Below are positions 35,268-44,550 of a stretch of 64,000 nucleotides of DNA, in pieces. Made by a program: the position numbers and the translations under genes. This stretch comes from Alloscardovia venturai (lineage in GTDB: Bacteria; Actinomycetota; Actinomycetes; Actinomycetales; Bifidobacteriaceae), in NCBI RefSeq assembly GCF_042676605.1, contig NZ_JBHTHQ010000021.1:620001-684000 (forward strand). Direction: 5' to 3'. Every line of letters begins with the position of its first letter. The first letter of the stretch is position 1. Below the pieces are notes generated by a model. That model saw only the letters and a program-made list of their open reading frames with translations, did no database searches and was not told where the DNA came from.

Positions 35268-36650
35268 ATGTTTTCTCACTTAAATACTGTAGAGGTCTAC
35301 AGCGCAGACCTCGTCATCCCCGTCACCGCGCCGGCTATCGCACATGGTGCAGTCGCAGTTCATCAGGGTCGTGTAGTTCATGTGGGTACACGTCGATGGG
35401 TGCTTGATGTCCTTCAAGAGGGCCCGCTTCATAATCACCGCATCGTTGAGTACAACTGGAAAGGCGTACTCCTGCCGGGGCTTGTCAATGCTCACACCCA
35501 TTTGCAATATACAGGAATGGCATCCGTAGGCGAAGGCACATACACAAGCTTTGACGAATGGAGCAAGGCGTTCGACGCGATTTACGATGATGACTCTTAC
35601 GAAAAGCCGTGGCGCCAATGGGCTTATGATGGCGCCAAGCAACTCGTGCAATATGGAACTACCGCTGCTGCTGATATTGCTACAGATCTCGAGGCCGCAG
35701 GCGCACTTCACTCACAAGGACTTCACGGTATCACATACTGGGAAGTTATGGGATGGCAGAACGACGCATGGCATGAAGACGGCGCAGAATGGCTACGCGA
35801 CCAGCTCATGCACGCATCGTGGCCAACCCAGCTATCTCAGTATGATGTCAACGAGCTAGGAATTAGCCCTCACGCCCCATACTCTCTCGATTCTGCTCCA
35901 CTGCTCGATTTACCTGACCTCGCACGTGGAATGGGTATGCGCTTGCACATCCATCTCGCCGAAACCCCCGGAGAATCAGCTCAGAGTAATGGCACATTTG
36001 ATGATTCTTATACTCCACCTTCGCGGTCATGGCGTTCACACCACTGGGACAGTTACCCTCAACTTAAATCTTCAGGAGCGAATGCGTCATCGATTGAATT
36101 TGTTGATCATCTCGGCTCATTAGGTCCTGACATCCATATCGCTCACGGAGTATACGCAAATGCTGAAGACCGTCGCATCTTGCGCCAGCGTGGGGTCGGC
36201 GTAGCATTGTGCCCGCGGAGCAATCGCATTACGTGCACACAAAAGGACGCTCCTGTCGCTGCATATCTGCGTGAAGGAAATCTTGTCGCCGTTGGCACCG
36301 ACTCACTGTCCTCTTCTCCGAGTTTGGACGTACTCGACGACATTTCTATGCTCTACGATTTAGCTCGCGAGCAGGGATATGACGGCAGTGATTTAAGCCA
36401 TCGGCTGATTCGCATGATGACTCTTGGTGGAGCTGAAGTCATGGGACTCAATGTCGGTGCGCAACGAATCGGTCAGATTAATGCTGGAGCCATAGCAGAC
36501 CTAGCATTCCTCGACGTTCCTGTCGATACGAGTAGCGACGTAGCTTATGAAGATACTCTCGAACGCATCGTACGCAAAGGCTCTGGCACAAACCGCGCCA
36601 CGGTTATCGCTGGACGTATCGCATATAACGACCAAGCATTCGAGTTATAG
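35268..36650 (+). CDS. Amidohydrolase, putative SAH/MTA (or aminofutalosine-type) deaminase
   Basis: Metal-dependent hydrolase of the amidohydrolase superfamily, 460 residues, TIM-barrel type. Metal and catalytic residues are in place: H76 and H78 in NAHTHL, His in LHIHLAET with the catalytic Glu, His in IAHGVYA, and Asp in VGTDSLSSSPS. CPRSN near residue 315 is typical of the SAH/MTA deaminase and aminodeoxyfutalosine deaminase branches. Position after the SAH-hydrolase-like gene favours deamination of SAH or MTA to the inosine form. No menaquinone genes are visible that would favour the futalosine role. Begins 43 bp after the preceding gene with AAGGA before the ATG. Confidence 0.85.
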   Translation: MFSHLNTVEVYSADLVIPVTAPAIAHGAVAVHQGRVVHVGTRRWVLDVLQEGPLHNHRIVEYNWKGVLLPGLVNAHTHLQYTGMASVGEGTYTSFDEWSKAFDAIYDDDSYEKPWRQWAYDGAKQLVQYGTTAAADIATDLEAAGALHSQGLHGITYWEVMGWQNDAWHEDGAEWLRDQLMHASWPTQLSQYDVNELGISPHAPYSLDSAPLLDLPDLARGMGMRLHIHLAETPGESAQSNGTFDDSYTPPSRSWRSHHWDSYPQLKSSGANASSIEFVDHLGSLGPDIHIAHGVYANAEDRRILRQRGVGVALCPRSNRITCTQKDAPVAAYLREGNLVAVGTDSLSSSPSLDVLDDISMLYDLAREQGYDGSDLSHRLIRMMTLGGAEVMGLNVGAQRIGQINAGAIADLAFLDVPVDTSSDVAYEDTLERIVRKGSGTNRATVIAGRIAYNDQAFEL

Positions 36651-36691
36651 AACTCAAGAATCACAAACTGTAAAGAAAATTGGAGGCTACT

Positions 36692-37201
36692 TTGCGAGAT
36701 TTGAACCCTACCCGTCCTGTACATGAATCGCAGATTCCTGCACTCAGCACTTATGCGCACGATACCATCGCACATTTAGATTTAGCGCCACACCCAGAAG
36801 GTGGATGGTTTAAGCGTACGTGGCAGAGCCCACTCGAATTTTCTCACGAGGGGCACGGTCCTCGTCCTCTCGCCTCGCTCATCTACTTCTTGCTCCCCAC
36901 AGGAGACTATAGCGATTGGCATCTCGTGGATGCCGATGAGCTGTGGCTCTGGCATGGACCTGGAACTCTTGACATTGAGGTGTGCGACACGGATCCGAGG
37001 TCGCTGTCTCCTCGAGAGTTAGAGTTACGCTCCACTCGAACAACGCTGACACTTAACGCAGCACATCCTGAAGCGACAACGACTCAACTCTTGGTCAAAG
37101 CTGGTCAATGGCAGCGTACGCTCCCCGCACATGGTGATACACTCGTCTCTTGTGTAGTTTCTCCTGGTTTTACGTATGACGGTTTTGAAGTTATAGACTA
37201 A
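36692..37201 (+). CDS. Cupin_5 (DUF985) family protein
   Basis: Protein of 169 residues of the DUF985 cupin group: LDLAPHPEGGWFKRTWQS near residue 28, SLIYFLLPTGDYSDWHLVDADELWLWHGPG near 65-95, and the final VSPGFTYDGFE. The histidines and Glu of the small beta-barrel suggest a metal or ligand site, but the family function is not known. The frame is open from 36680; the TTG at 36692 has GGAGG at correct spacing and is preferred. It sits 41 bp after the deaminase and 8 bp before the ABC-F gene, so it is part of the operon. Confidence 0.85.
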   Translation: MRDLNPTRPVHESQIPALSTYAHDTIAHLDLAPHPEGGWFKRTWQSPLEFSHEGHGPRPLASLIYFLLPTGDYSDWHLVDADELWLWHGPGTLDIEVCDTDPRSLSPRELELRSTRTTLTLNAAHPEATTTQLLVKAGQWQRTLPAHGDTLVSCVVSPGFTYDGFEVID

Positions 37202-37209
37202 GGAATTCT

Positions 37210-38808
37210 TTGCCAGTGCTCGCTTTCCATCACGTTAATTTTTCATATCCTTCACGCACCATTATGACAAATGTGTCTTTCACGTGTGAGGACACCGATA
37301 GGTTGTGCGTCGTGGGGCCTAACGGTGCAGGAAAAACGACTCTGCTACGTCTAGCGCGCCATGAGCTCGAGCCTGATAGCGGGCGCATTGATTCGTCCAT
37401 TCTGCCTCCTCAGCAAGTAAATCGTGATGAGAGCATCCGCCATATCCTTGAGACTGCTACTGCACACGATCGTATGATTATCGCTGAATTCAATGATGTC
37501 GCCATGCAGATCGCCGATCAGCCATCACGTGTTGAATTATCCGAGAAATATGATGCTCTTCTCGCACAAGCCACACAGCGTGATTCGTGGAATATTGATG
37601 CTCATATTCATGAAGTTCTCGCAGGACTTGACGTGGATCATATTGATATATCGCGCTCATTAGAATCTCTGTCTCCGGGTCAGCAAGCGCGTGTCCAACT
37701 TGCCTCCGTGATACTTTCCCACCCCGACGTTCTTATCCTTGACGAACCGACAAATCATATCGATGCCACAGCACGGGAATACCTCATCGAAACTGTACAT
37801 GATTGGCATGGAGCAGTCCTTTTCGTGAGTCACGATCGTGATTTCATCGAAAAGGTTGCGACGGCTATACTTGACCTCGATACCGAACCATTCCAGATTT
37901 ATCTTCATCCTGACACATCAGCTAACGGAATAGTACGGTGCAACGGACGGTACTCAGACTATCTTGAGCATAAAGCGCAAGCGAAGCTCAGCCATCAAAC
38001 TGCCTACGAGCAGCAAAATGGTGAGAAATCTTACCTCATCTCTCATAAGCATGAGTCAGAACATGTCGTCCATAAAAATTTCAACAGCAAATCGGAGCAG
38101 TCTGTATCGAAAAAGTTTTTCGCTGACCGTGCACAAGCAGTATCCACACGTCGAAAAAATGACGATACCAGACGTCTTCTTGCCATTGAAAAATCAGAGA
38201 TTCGCAAACCTCGCTATGACGAACTCATCTTCAAGCTACCCCTACCACGACGCACTACTCGTGGAATATCTGTACACGTAGCAGATGCTCAAGTACCTGG
38301 ACGCCTAGCTCCCGTCAGTTTTGACGTCCGCAGCGGTGAACATCTCCTTCTGACCGGTCCTAATGGTGCAGGAAAATCGACTATTCTACGGTGGGTTCAT
38401 GAGCGTCGCCCTATTACGCCGAACTCACGGGGAGTCGTCAACGCAGAAAGCTCCGTCTTTATCCCGCAAACTCTTCCTCAGCCAACCGATGAGCTCATCG
38501 ATGAAAAAACATGGCACAATGGCATCGGCGAAAAGGGCAAGGGATTCTTGCACGCTCAATATTGGACTACCCCATTGAGTCTTCTGTCAGAAGGAAACCA
38601 ACGGCGTGTGCAGATAGCACTTGCTGCCGCCCAGTGTCCTTCACTTCTCCTCATTGACGAACCGACAAATTATCTTGATCTCGACGGCATCGAGTCACTC
38701 GAATCGGCATTAAAAAATTGGCCAGGAACGCTGATTATCAGTTCCCATGACCAGTGGCTTATAAAAAATTGGAATGGTCTTACTTGTCAGCTTCATACAC
38801 TTCTTTAG
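37210..38808 (+). CDS. ABC-F family ATPase
   Basis: Soluble protein of 532 residues with two ATP-binding cassettes and no membrane segments. First Walker A GPNGAGKT at 36-43, signature SLSPGQQARVQLA near 155-167, Walker B LILDEPTNHIDATA. Second Walker A GPNGAGKS at about 383-390, signature LSEGNQRRVQIA, LLIDEPTNYLDLDG. The linker between cassettes (about 250-350) is long and charged. ABC-F proteins act on the ribosome; some give resistance to ribosome-targeting antibiotics, others rescue or tune translation. Which applies is not decidable here. TTG start with AAGGAA upstream. Its last 29 bp overlap the convergent gene at 38780. Confidence 0.88.
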   Translation: MPVLAFHHVNFSYPSRTIMTNVSFTCEDTDRLCVVGPNGAGKTTLLRLARHELEPDSGRIDSSILPPQQVNRDESIRHILETATAHDRMIIAEFNDVAMQIADQPSRVELSEKYDALLAQATQRDSWNIDAHIHEVLAGLDVDHIDISRSLESLSPGQQARVQLASVILSHPDVLILDEPTNHIDATAREYLIETVHDWHGAVLFVSHDRDFIEKVATAILDLDTEPFQIYLHPDTSANGIVRCNGRYSDYLEHKAQAKLSHQTAYEQQNGEKSYLISHKHESEHVVHKNFNSKSEQSVSKKFFADRAQAVSTRRKNDDTRRLLAIEKSEIRKPRYDELIFKLPLPRRTTRGISVHVADAQVPGRLAPVSFDVRSGEHLLLTGPNGAGKSTILRWVHERRPITPNSRGVVNAESSVFIPQTLPQPTDELIDEKTWHNGIGEKGKGFLHAQYWTTPLSLLSEGNQRRVQIALAAAQCPSLLLIDEPTNYLDLDGIESLESALKNWPGTLIISSHDQWLIKNWNGLTCQLHTLL

Positions 38809-39112
38809 CCATGTTAAAAACTGCCCATCCGACCGGCCAGCCAGCATAGAATGCTGCCTGTGTGATAATGGCAGATATCTCTTCACGCGTGATTCCATTC
38901 TTTTTCGCCGTTTCTAGATGGTAACGAAGTGATGAATCAACAAGACCACGTCCCATGAAAACTGAAATCACGATGGTAGACCGTGTCTTCAAGTCCAAGG
39001 TTTCATCTGCCCAAATCTCACCAAAAAGCACATCATCATTAACTTGAGCAAATTGAGGAGCAAATTCCCCAAGTTGCGCTCGTCCTGCCGTTTGCTTGAT
39101 GTCGCGTGTCAT
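38780..39112 (-). CDS. Carboxymuconolactone decarboxylase-like protein
   Basis: Protein of 110 residues of the CMD/AhpD-like helical family: TRSTIVISVFMGRG, LRYHLETAKKNGITREEISAIITQAAFYAGWPVGWAVFN. No CxxC pair is present, so an AhpD peroxidase-reductase role is unlikely; true decarboxylase activity is also unproven. Lies 63 bp downstream of a cupin gene on the same strand, a pairing common in low-GC and bifidobacterial genomes and usually linked to aldehyde or quinone stress (association, not shown here). The 3' end overlaps the ABC-F gene. Confidence 0.87.
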   Translation of the reverse strand: MTRDIKQTAGRAQLGEFAPQFAQVNDDVLFGEIWADETLDLKTRSTIVISVFMGRGLVDSSLRYHLETAKKNGITREEISAIITQAAFYAGWPVGWAVFNMAKEVYEADK

Positions 39113-39175
39113 GACATATCTCCTTTACTTCTTTACTTCGAGTCCTTTTACATGTTTTTCGTCTTCTCGTGTAGC

Positions 39176-39598
39176 TTATTGAGCATCTTCCAACGCTGTG
39201 TACTCCGTTTCATCGACAGGTTCAAACCACTTGGTTGCCCCACACGTAATTGCGATATGAGAAAACCAACTATCTTTCCCAGCGCCATGCCAATGCTTGA
39301 CACCTTTGTGGATGACATACACGTCCCCCGGCACCATACGTACAGCTTCCTTGCCTTCTTCTTGCACCCAACCTTGACCAGCTGTACATATCAGAACCTG
39401 ATAACCGTCAGTATGCGCATGCCAATGATTGATGCATCCCGGTTCGAAAGACACTTGAGCCATATTCCAGTCAATATTGTCATGGGCGGATACAAGACCT
39501 TTCAAGAAGCTTTCACCAGTGAAATATCGTGCATACGCGTCATTTGCACCACCAAAGCCGAAGACGCTGTGCTTTACTTCTTCTTCATGCTGTGACAT
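39176..39598 (-). CDS. Cupin domain protein
   Basis: Small cupin of 140 residues with both cupin motifs: SFEPGCINHWHAHTDGYQVLICTAGQGW (about residues 50-77; metal-ligand His at HWHAH) and MVPGDVYVIHKGVKHWHGA (about 87-105). Probably a metal-binding oxygenase-like or binding protein of unknown substrate. Forms a two-gene unit with the CMD-like gene downstream. The divergent region upstream holds a palindrome in a 19-bp-spaced promoter. Confidence 0.88.
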   Translation of the reverse strand: MSQHEEEVKHSVFGFGGANDAYARYFTGESFLKGLVSAHDNIDWNMAQVSFEPGCINHWHAHTDGYQVLICTAGQGWVQEEGKEAVRMVPGDVYVIHKGVKHWHGAGKDSWFSHIAITCGATKWFEPVDETEYTALEDAQ

Positions 39599-39719
39599 TC
39601 TATACTTCTCCTTGTCTGTCTGATTTTGTCAATTGCCTTTGTCGGTTGCCTTCAAGTCTAAGAAGTCACGTCCATTTATCAAACAGATATATCCACTTTT
39701 ATCTCATATGGTGCCCTGT

Positions 39720-39750
39720 TTGTACCATGCCTAAAGTTAGGCTTGATTAT
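39720..39750 (+). promoter_or_regulatory. Palindrome within a 19-bp-spaced promoter-like element
   Basis: The 14-bp palindrome GCCTAAAGTTAGGC (39729-39742) lies between TTGTAC (39720-39725) and GATTAT (39745-39750), which are 19 bp apart. Overlong spacers holding a dyad are the hallmark of MerR-type controlled promoters. It lies between the cupin gene and the amino-acid ABC importer genes; it could also read towards the cupin gene. Confidence 0.45.
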
Positions 39751-39791
39751 GCAGATTATTGAGAGAAACTTAAGAAAGTCGGAAACTCCAC

Positions 39792-40625
39792 ATGATAAAC
39801 AAGAAAAACCTTGGTCGTACTATCCTCGCAGGTACTACAGCACTTTTGCTTGCTCTCACAGCGGCATGCGGTTCAAGTACCTCTTCTACGAGTTCTGAGA
39901 CTGTCACCGATGGCAAACTTACGATCGCTACAGGTCAGCCAGCGTATACTCCATGGGTACTCAACAACAAGCCAGAGTCTGGCGAAGGATATGAAGCTGC
40001 AGTCGCTTACGCTGTGGCTGATCAGCTCGGGTATAAGAAGTCCGACGTGAAGTGGACTCGTACCACTTTTGACTCTGCAATTGCTCCTGGTGCCAAGGAC
40101 TGGGATATGAACATTCAGCAGTTCTCTATCACCGAGGAACGCAAGCAGGCTGTTGACTTCTCCCCGTCTTACTTCAATACGACACAGGCTATCATCGTCA
40201 AATCTGACAACAAATTTGCTAAGGCAACGTCTCTTAACGCTTTAAAGTCGGCAATTGTAGGCTCCATGTCTGGCACCACTTCTGCTACTGTGGCAAAAGC
40301 AGATATTAAGGACGACATTAAGCTTTATAACAATAACGATGACGCCGTAGCAGCACTTTCCTCTGGACAGATTGATGCACTCGTCGTAGACACTCCTACC
40401 GCTGTAAACATGGTGAACTCTGGGCAGGCTGGATCCAACGGCAAAGTTCTTGGTCAGATTGCGAATTCTGAAGATAAAGAAGGTATGGGTATCGTCCTTC
40501 CTAAGGGTTCTAAGCTCACTTCGAAGGTAACCAAAGCTATCAACACATTGAAGGAAAACGGAACTTTGGATAAGCTTCAGAAGAAGTGGCTTTCTGAGTA
40601 CACCGAGCTTACCGTTCTCAAGTAA
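39792..40625 (+). CDS. Amino-acid ABC transporter substrate-binding lipoprotein
   Basis: Extracellular binding protein of 277 residues, family 3 solute-binding fold. Lipoprotein signal with lipobox LTAAC, the lipidated Cys at residue 26. Family blocks: GEGYEAAVAYAVADQLGY, DWDMNIQQFSITEERKQAVDFSPSYF and IVGSMSGTTSATVAK. Followed by a permease and an ATPase gene, giving a complete importer for a polar amino acid, possibly glutamine, glutamate or cystine; specificity cannot be read from sequence. Confidence 0.92.
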   Translation: MINKKNLGRTILAGTTALLLALTAACGSSTSSTSSETVTDGKLTIATGQPAYTPWVLNNKPESGEGYEAAVAYAVADQLGYKKSDVKWTRTTFDSAIAPGAKDWDMNIQQFSITEERKQAVDFSPSYFNTTQAIIVKSDNKFAKATSLNALKSAIVGSMSGTTSATVAKADIKDDIKLYNNNDDAVAALSSGQIDALVVDTPTAVNMVNSGQAGSNGKVLGQIANSEDKEGMGIVLPKGSKLTSKVTKAINTLKENGTLDKLQKKWLSEYTELTVLK

Positions 40626-40685
40626 GCCTGCCCCTCGTTTTCTGTAGCTTTCTTACGACGTTTCTTTGACCATTAAGGTATAGTT

Positions 40686-41543
40686 ATGGCTATTTTCGAC
40701 TCCTCCGCAGTCAGTGCTGTAGAGCTTGAACGTGAGCAATATCGTAAATCAGAGGGTTTGAAGTCGGTAGTTACTAGCATTGTCAGCGCACTTGTGCTTG
40801 CAGTTGTGGTAGCTACCGCTCTTCGGCTTTCTCCTGGCTGGATAGACGTTAAGCGATCCTTCTTCAATGGCAAAGTTTTCGTAGAATCCATCCCTACAGT
40901 CGCTCAAGGACTACTCCTCAATCTCAAGGTCCTTGTATTCGCCGTCATAGGTGTGGCTATCATCGGCACTCTTCTCGCCATGATACGCACAAGCCGTAGC
41001 GCTGTCATGCTGCCTTTGCGCTGGCTCGCCGCTTTCTACACCACAATCATGCGCGGCATTCCTATGCTCGTTATCCTCTATCTCATTGGTTTTGGCGTGC
41101 CAGGCTTATTCCCTAAGACTCGTATAGATCCCGTTATCCTCGGTACAGCTGCCGTTATTTTGAGCTATTCGGCATATATTGCGGAGGTTCTACGCGCAGG
41201 TTTTAATGATGTCCATCCTTCGCAACGCGCTGCCGCACGCTCACTTGGCCTCACAAACTTACAAACACTACACCTTGTCGTTGTACCTCAAGCTTTACGC
41301 AAAGTAGCTCCTGCTCTCATGAATGATTTTATTTCTATGCAAAAAGATGTCGGCCTGATTTCTACACTGGGAGCTGTGGACGCCATCCGTGCGGCACAAA
41401 CTATGCAGGCGCAAACGTATAATTTTACTCCCTATGTCGTAGCTTCAGTAGCATTCATCTTGATGAGTATCCCATTCATTCTTTTAAATGACTGGTACTC
41501 CGCTCGTCTGCGTAGCCGTGAATTGAATGGAGGCATTGTTTAA
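40686..41543 (+). CDS. Polar amino-acid ABC transporter permease
   Basis: Membrane subunit of 285 residues of the His/Glu/Gln permease family. A cytoplasmic N-terminal part, one extra hydrophobic segment (about residues 28-50), then a core of about five segments. The EAA loop that contacts the ATPase is present near residue 185: VHPSQRAAARSLGLTNLQTL...VVVPQALRK. FYTTIMRGIPMLVILYLI is the typical early core segment. Its stop overlaps the start of the ATPase gene (TTTAATGG at 41540-41547). Confidence 0.92.
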   Translation: MAIFDSSAVSAVELEREQYRKSEGLKSVVTSIVSALVLAVVVATALRLSPGWIDVKRSFFNGKVFVESIPTVAQGLLLNLKVLVFAVIGVAIIGTLLAMIRTSRSAVMLPLRWLAAFYTTIMRGIPMLVILYLIGFGVPGLFPKTRIDPVILGTAAVILSYSAYIAEVLRAGFNDVHPSQRAAARSLGLTNLQTLHLVVVPQALRKVAPALMNDFISMQKDVGLISTLGAVDAIRAAQTMQAQTYNFTPYVVASVAFILMSIPFILLNDWYSARLRSRELNGGIV

Positions 41544-42307
41544 TGGAAATGGAAAACTCTCGTTTATCATCACAACCCGTTCTTCGTCTCGACAACGTTA
41601 CGAAAGCGTATGGAACGAACCTCATCCTCGACCATGTTAGCTTTGATGTCAATGAACATGAAGTAGTAGCACTCCTTGGACCTTCTGGTTCTGGTAAATC
41701 AACTTTGATGAAGTGCGTTAATCTTCTCGAACATGTCAACGACGGTCAAATTTGGCTCGGGGACACTGATATTACAGATCCTCGTGCGCGTGAAAATGAT
41801 ATACGTGCACGCATCGGAGTGGTATTCCAACAGTTCAATCTCTTCCCTCACATGACTGTACTTGACAATATCATTCTCGCATCCGTGCACGTCCTCAAAA
41901 AAGATAAGCAGGAGAGCATTGATAAAGCGATGAATCTGCTCAAGCGCATCGGCATGGCTGATAAAGCAAAGTCATATCCAGACCGCCTATCCGGTGGACA
42001 ACAGCAGCGCGTAGCAATAGTACGAGCACTTATGACTGATCCTAAGATGCTTCTCCTTGATGAAATTACTTCTGCTCTTGACCCTATGCTCGTTGGCGAG
42101 GTACTTACCATGGTCATGGAGCTTAAGGAACAGGGTGCTACTATCCTTATGGCAACTCACGAGATGAGTTTTGCACACAAGGCAGCCGACCGCATTGTAC
42201 TCCTGCGTGGCGGTCATATCATCGAGAACGGCAGTCCACAAGAAGTCATGGATGAGTCTACAAACCCTGAGACTCAGGAGTTCTTTAGCTACTTTAGGAA
42301 CCTATAA
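41543..42307 (+). CDS. Amino-acid ABC transporter ATP-binding protein
   Basis: ATPase of 254 residues powering the importer. Walker A GPSGSGKST near residue 49, Q-loop VFQQFNLFPHMTVLDN near 94, signature LSGGQQQRVAIVRALM near 150, Walker B MLLLDEITSALDPMLVG. The D-E-I in Walker B (usual DEP) is a mild variant. Start codon overlaps the permease stop, indicating translational coupling. Converges on ribF, with only 12 bp between. Confidence 0.94.
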   Translation: MEMENSRLSSQPVLRLDNVTKAYGTNLILDHVSFDVNEHEVVALLGPSGSGKSTLMKCVNLLEHVNDGQIWLGDTDITDPRARENDIRARIGVVFQQFNLFPHMTVLDNIILASVHVLKKDKQESIDKAMNLLKRIGMADKAKSYPDRLSGGQQQRVAIVRALMTDPKMLLLDEITSALDPMLVGEVLTMVMELKEQGATILMATHEMSFAHKAADRIVLLRGGHIIENGSPQEVMDESTNPETQEFFSYFRNL

Positions 42308-42319
42308 ATTTTATAGCGT

Positions 42320-43456
42320 TTATAAGTTTTCACTAAGTTCTCGCGCATTGTCTACGTCTAGAGTCATCTGCTGAACGAGTGCATTCACACTGTTAAACTT
42401 CACCTGTGGGCGTAGATAATGAGTAAACTCTACACGAACTGCTTTATCGTACACGTCGAACGTCGTGTCTTGCGGTATATCGATGCAGTACACTTCTACC
42501 GTGCGAGCTTCTCCATTGAAAGTTTCATTTTTACCCACTGATATCGCTGCGCTGTAGCGCTTGCCGCTCTCCAACACGGTCAGGTATCCGGAATATACGC
42601 CTTCTACGGGGATAAGTCCTTGAATTTGTCCGCAATTCGCCGTCGGGAAGCCGAGTTCTCGCCCACGTGCCTGCCCGTGTTCAACGACAGCGTCAATGGA
42701 GTGAGCACGTCCAAGTATATGTGCTGCATCGGCAACTATACCGCGTGTGAGGAGAAAACGTACCATGGTGGACGAATACTCACGAGTTGGTACACCGTTA
42801 TTCTTCTTACTCCACGCACGAAGCTGTGCTTTTGACATACTCTTCAGCGGATTATTCGGCTCCCCTGCTTGAGTCGGTACTACATACTGCATTTTTCGTG
42901 GTAGGTAAAGAGGTCCAGAGCCTTCATCGTCGACAACCTCAAGCTCGAATACGCCTGTCGCTTGAGAGAGCTTCTCAATGGCCTTGATATTTCCTTCACG
43001 CCCCTTACCCATAGTGGCATCATTACCGAGGACAAGTGTGCGCATGCCAAGCTTACCTACGAGCTGCCCAAGGAAAAAGATATAAGTGCGAGCTGCAAAC
43101 TCCAATGTGTATCGCACAACTATCGCATAGTCAAAGCCCTGTGCCTCGATAAGTTCTAAACGTCTCGTAAGCCCCATAAGAGCCTCAGTATCGTTATAAT
43201 CCTGTGCCGACGCCAGTTGCTCACCGTGATGCTGTGCAGCGTATGTATGAACGACACGAGGCCGTGGGTCAAAAGTAATCGCTACAGAAACTACGTCGTG
43301 CTTGTGCGCAAGCTCAACTGCGCGACTCAGTACTGCCTGATGCCCTCTATGGACACCGTCAAAAGTACCGATAGTCACTACAGCACGTTTATCATTGCTT
43401 AAAGTCGGCCAATCAACCATACCTTGTGCATCTGGTTCAAGACGTATAATTTCCAT
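42320..43456 (-). CDS. ribF: Bifunctional riboflavin kinase / FAD synthetase
   Basis: Converts riboflavin to FMN and FAD. 378 residues, longer than the usual 310-340. The N-terminal nucleotidyltransferase domain has TIGTFDGVHRGHQAVLSRAVELA (HxGH-type site near residue 34-37) and GNDATMGKGREGN. The C-terminal flavokinase domain has GRELGFPTANC (about residue 270) and GVYSGYL, with RVEFTHYLRPQVKF near the end. It closes the run nusA-infB-rbfA-truB-ribF, the usual actinobacterial order. Confidence 0.94.
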   Translation of the reverse strand: MEIIRLEPDAQGMVDWPTLSNDKRAVVTIGTFDGVHRGHQAVLSRAVELAHKHDVVSVAITFDPRPRVVHTYAAQHHGEQLASAQDYNDTEALMGLTRRLELIEAQGFDYAIVVRYTLEFAARTYIFFLGQLVGKLGMRTLVLGNDATMGKGREGNIKAIEKLSQATGVFELEVVDDEGSGPLYLPRKMQYVVPTQAGEPNNPLKSMSKAQLRAWSKKNNGVPTREYSSTMVRFLLTRGIVADAAHILGRAHSIDAVVEHGQARGRELGFPTANCGQIQGLIPVEGVYSGYLTVLESGKRYSAAISVGKNETFNGEARTVEVYCIDIPQDTTFDVYDKAVRVEFTHYLRPQVKFNSVNALVQQMTLDVDNARELSENL

Positions 43457-43529
43457 TCTTCTATCCTCTTATATGTGCGCTTTCTCAACTTAAGTTTATG
43501 GCTAGCTCTTTATACCTAGCTATACTCAT

Positions 43530-44546
43530 TTACGCTTGCATGAGCGCAGCTAAATCTGCCGCCGTGATAAAGACCGTTGTCGGCTTTGCTTGAGTGTTAT
43601 TTTTCCACGGTTCGATAAGTGCCATCAAATGACCGTCATACAGTGCTGCAGACAGTTCTTCCAACGCAACCTTGAGCGGGCGCCCAAAACTAATGTCGAT
43701 TGCTTGTTGAGGCGTGAGGTTATATGTCGGCATAGTAAGAGTCGCCGCCTGCGCAGGAGTAATGATGCTTTGAGACAACCTCGCACCGTCACGAATATCT
43801 GTAGGAGCGTATGCTTTCACGCGTTTAACTCTAGCACCAGTTTTATCAGTAAACTCATGCTCTCGTGCTTCAAATACGATAGTCTTCGCATCATTCACAG
43901 AGAATTTGCCCACACGTGTGCGACGTAGCATCGTTAAATACCCACCCACGCCAAGTGCGCTACCCAAATCACGTCCCAGTGCTCGAATATATGTTCCCGC
44001 TGAACACGTAATCTGAGCATCTACTTCGATATGCCCAGATTCCATACGACGAATACTCTCGACATGGAAATCGGAAACCGTCACCGTGCGAGAATTAAGC
44101 TCAACGTGCTCACCGCGGCGAGCAAGATCGTAAGCACGCTTTCCATTGATTTTCTTCGCAGAGTAAGTGCTCGGTATCTGTTCGATGGCACCCGTAAGCT
44201 GTGAAACTTCTCTATAAATATCGGCAGGCGTTATTGCTGCGAGTCTCAAATCGACAGCTACACGCTGCTCAGCACTAAGATTTACAATCTCGCCATCGGC
44301 GTCATCAGTCGTTGAGGAATCTCCAAGGTGAATAGTTGTGATATAGGTTTTATCTGTCCCCACAATCGCATTAAGTAGACGTGTCGCGCTACCAAATCCA
44401 ACGACCAAGGTTCCTGTTGCCATCGGATCGAGCGTACCAGCATGTCCCACTTTTGACGTGTGGAGCAGACTGCGACATGCTGCTACTACATCATGACTCG
44501 TTGCACCTTGAGGTTTATCGACAATAATGACTCCGCTGCTCAGCAT
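43530..44546 (-). CDS. truB: tRNA pseudouridine-55 synthase
   Basis: Forms pseudouridine 55 in the tRNA T-loop. Start set at ATG 44546 because rbfA ends at 44551 and AAGGA lies just before; gives 338 residues. Motifs: GVIIVDKPQGATSHDVV at the N-terminus, VGHAGTLDPMATGTLVVGFG with the catalytic Asp near residue 40, then YSAKKINGKRAYDLAR and SAGTYIRALGRDLG. A C-terminal part beyond the usual domain (about 280-338) is typical of actinobacterial TruB. Confidence 0.95.
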   Translation of the reverse strand: MLSSGVIIVDKPQGATSHDVVAACRSLLHTSKVGHAGTLDPMATGTLVVGFGSATRLLNAIVGTDKTYITTIHLGDSSTTDDADGEIVNLSAEQRVAVDLRLAAITPADIYREVSQLTGAIEQIPSTYSAKKINGKRAYDLARRGEHVELNSRTVTVSDFHVESIRRMESGHIEVDAQITCSAGTYIRALGRDLGSALGVGGYLTMLRRTRVGKFSVNDAKTIVFEAREHEFTDKTGARVKRVKAYAPTDIRDGARLSQSIITPAQAATLTMPTYNLTPQQAIDISFGRPLKVALEELSAALYDGHLMALIEPWKNNTQAKPTTVFITAADLAALMQA

Positions 44547-44550
44547 AGAT

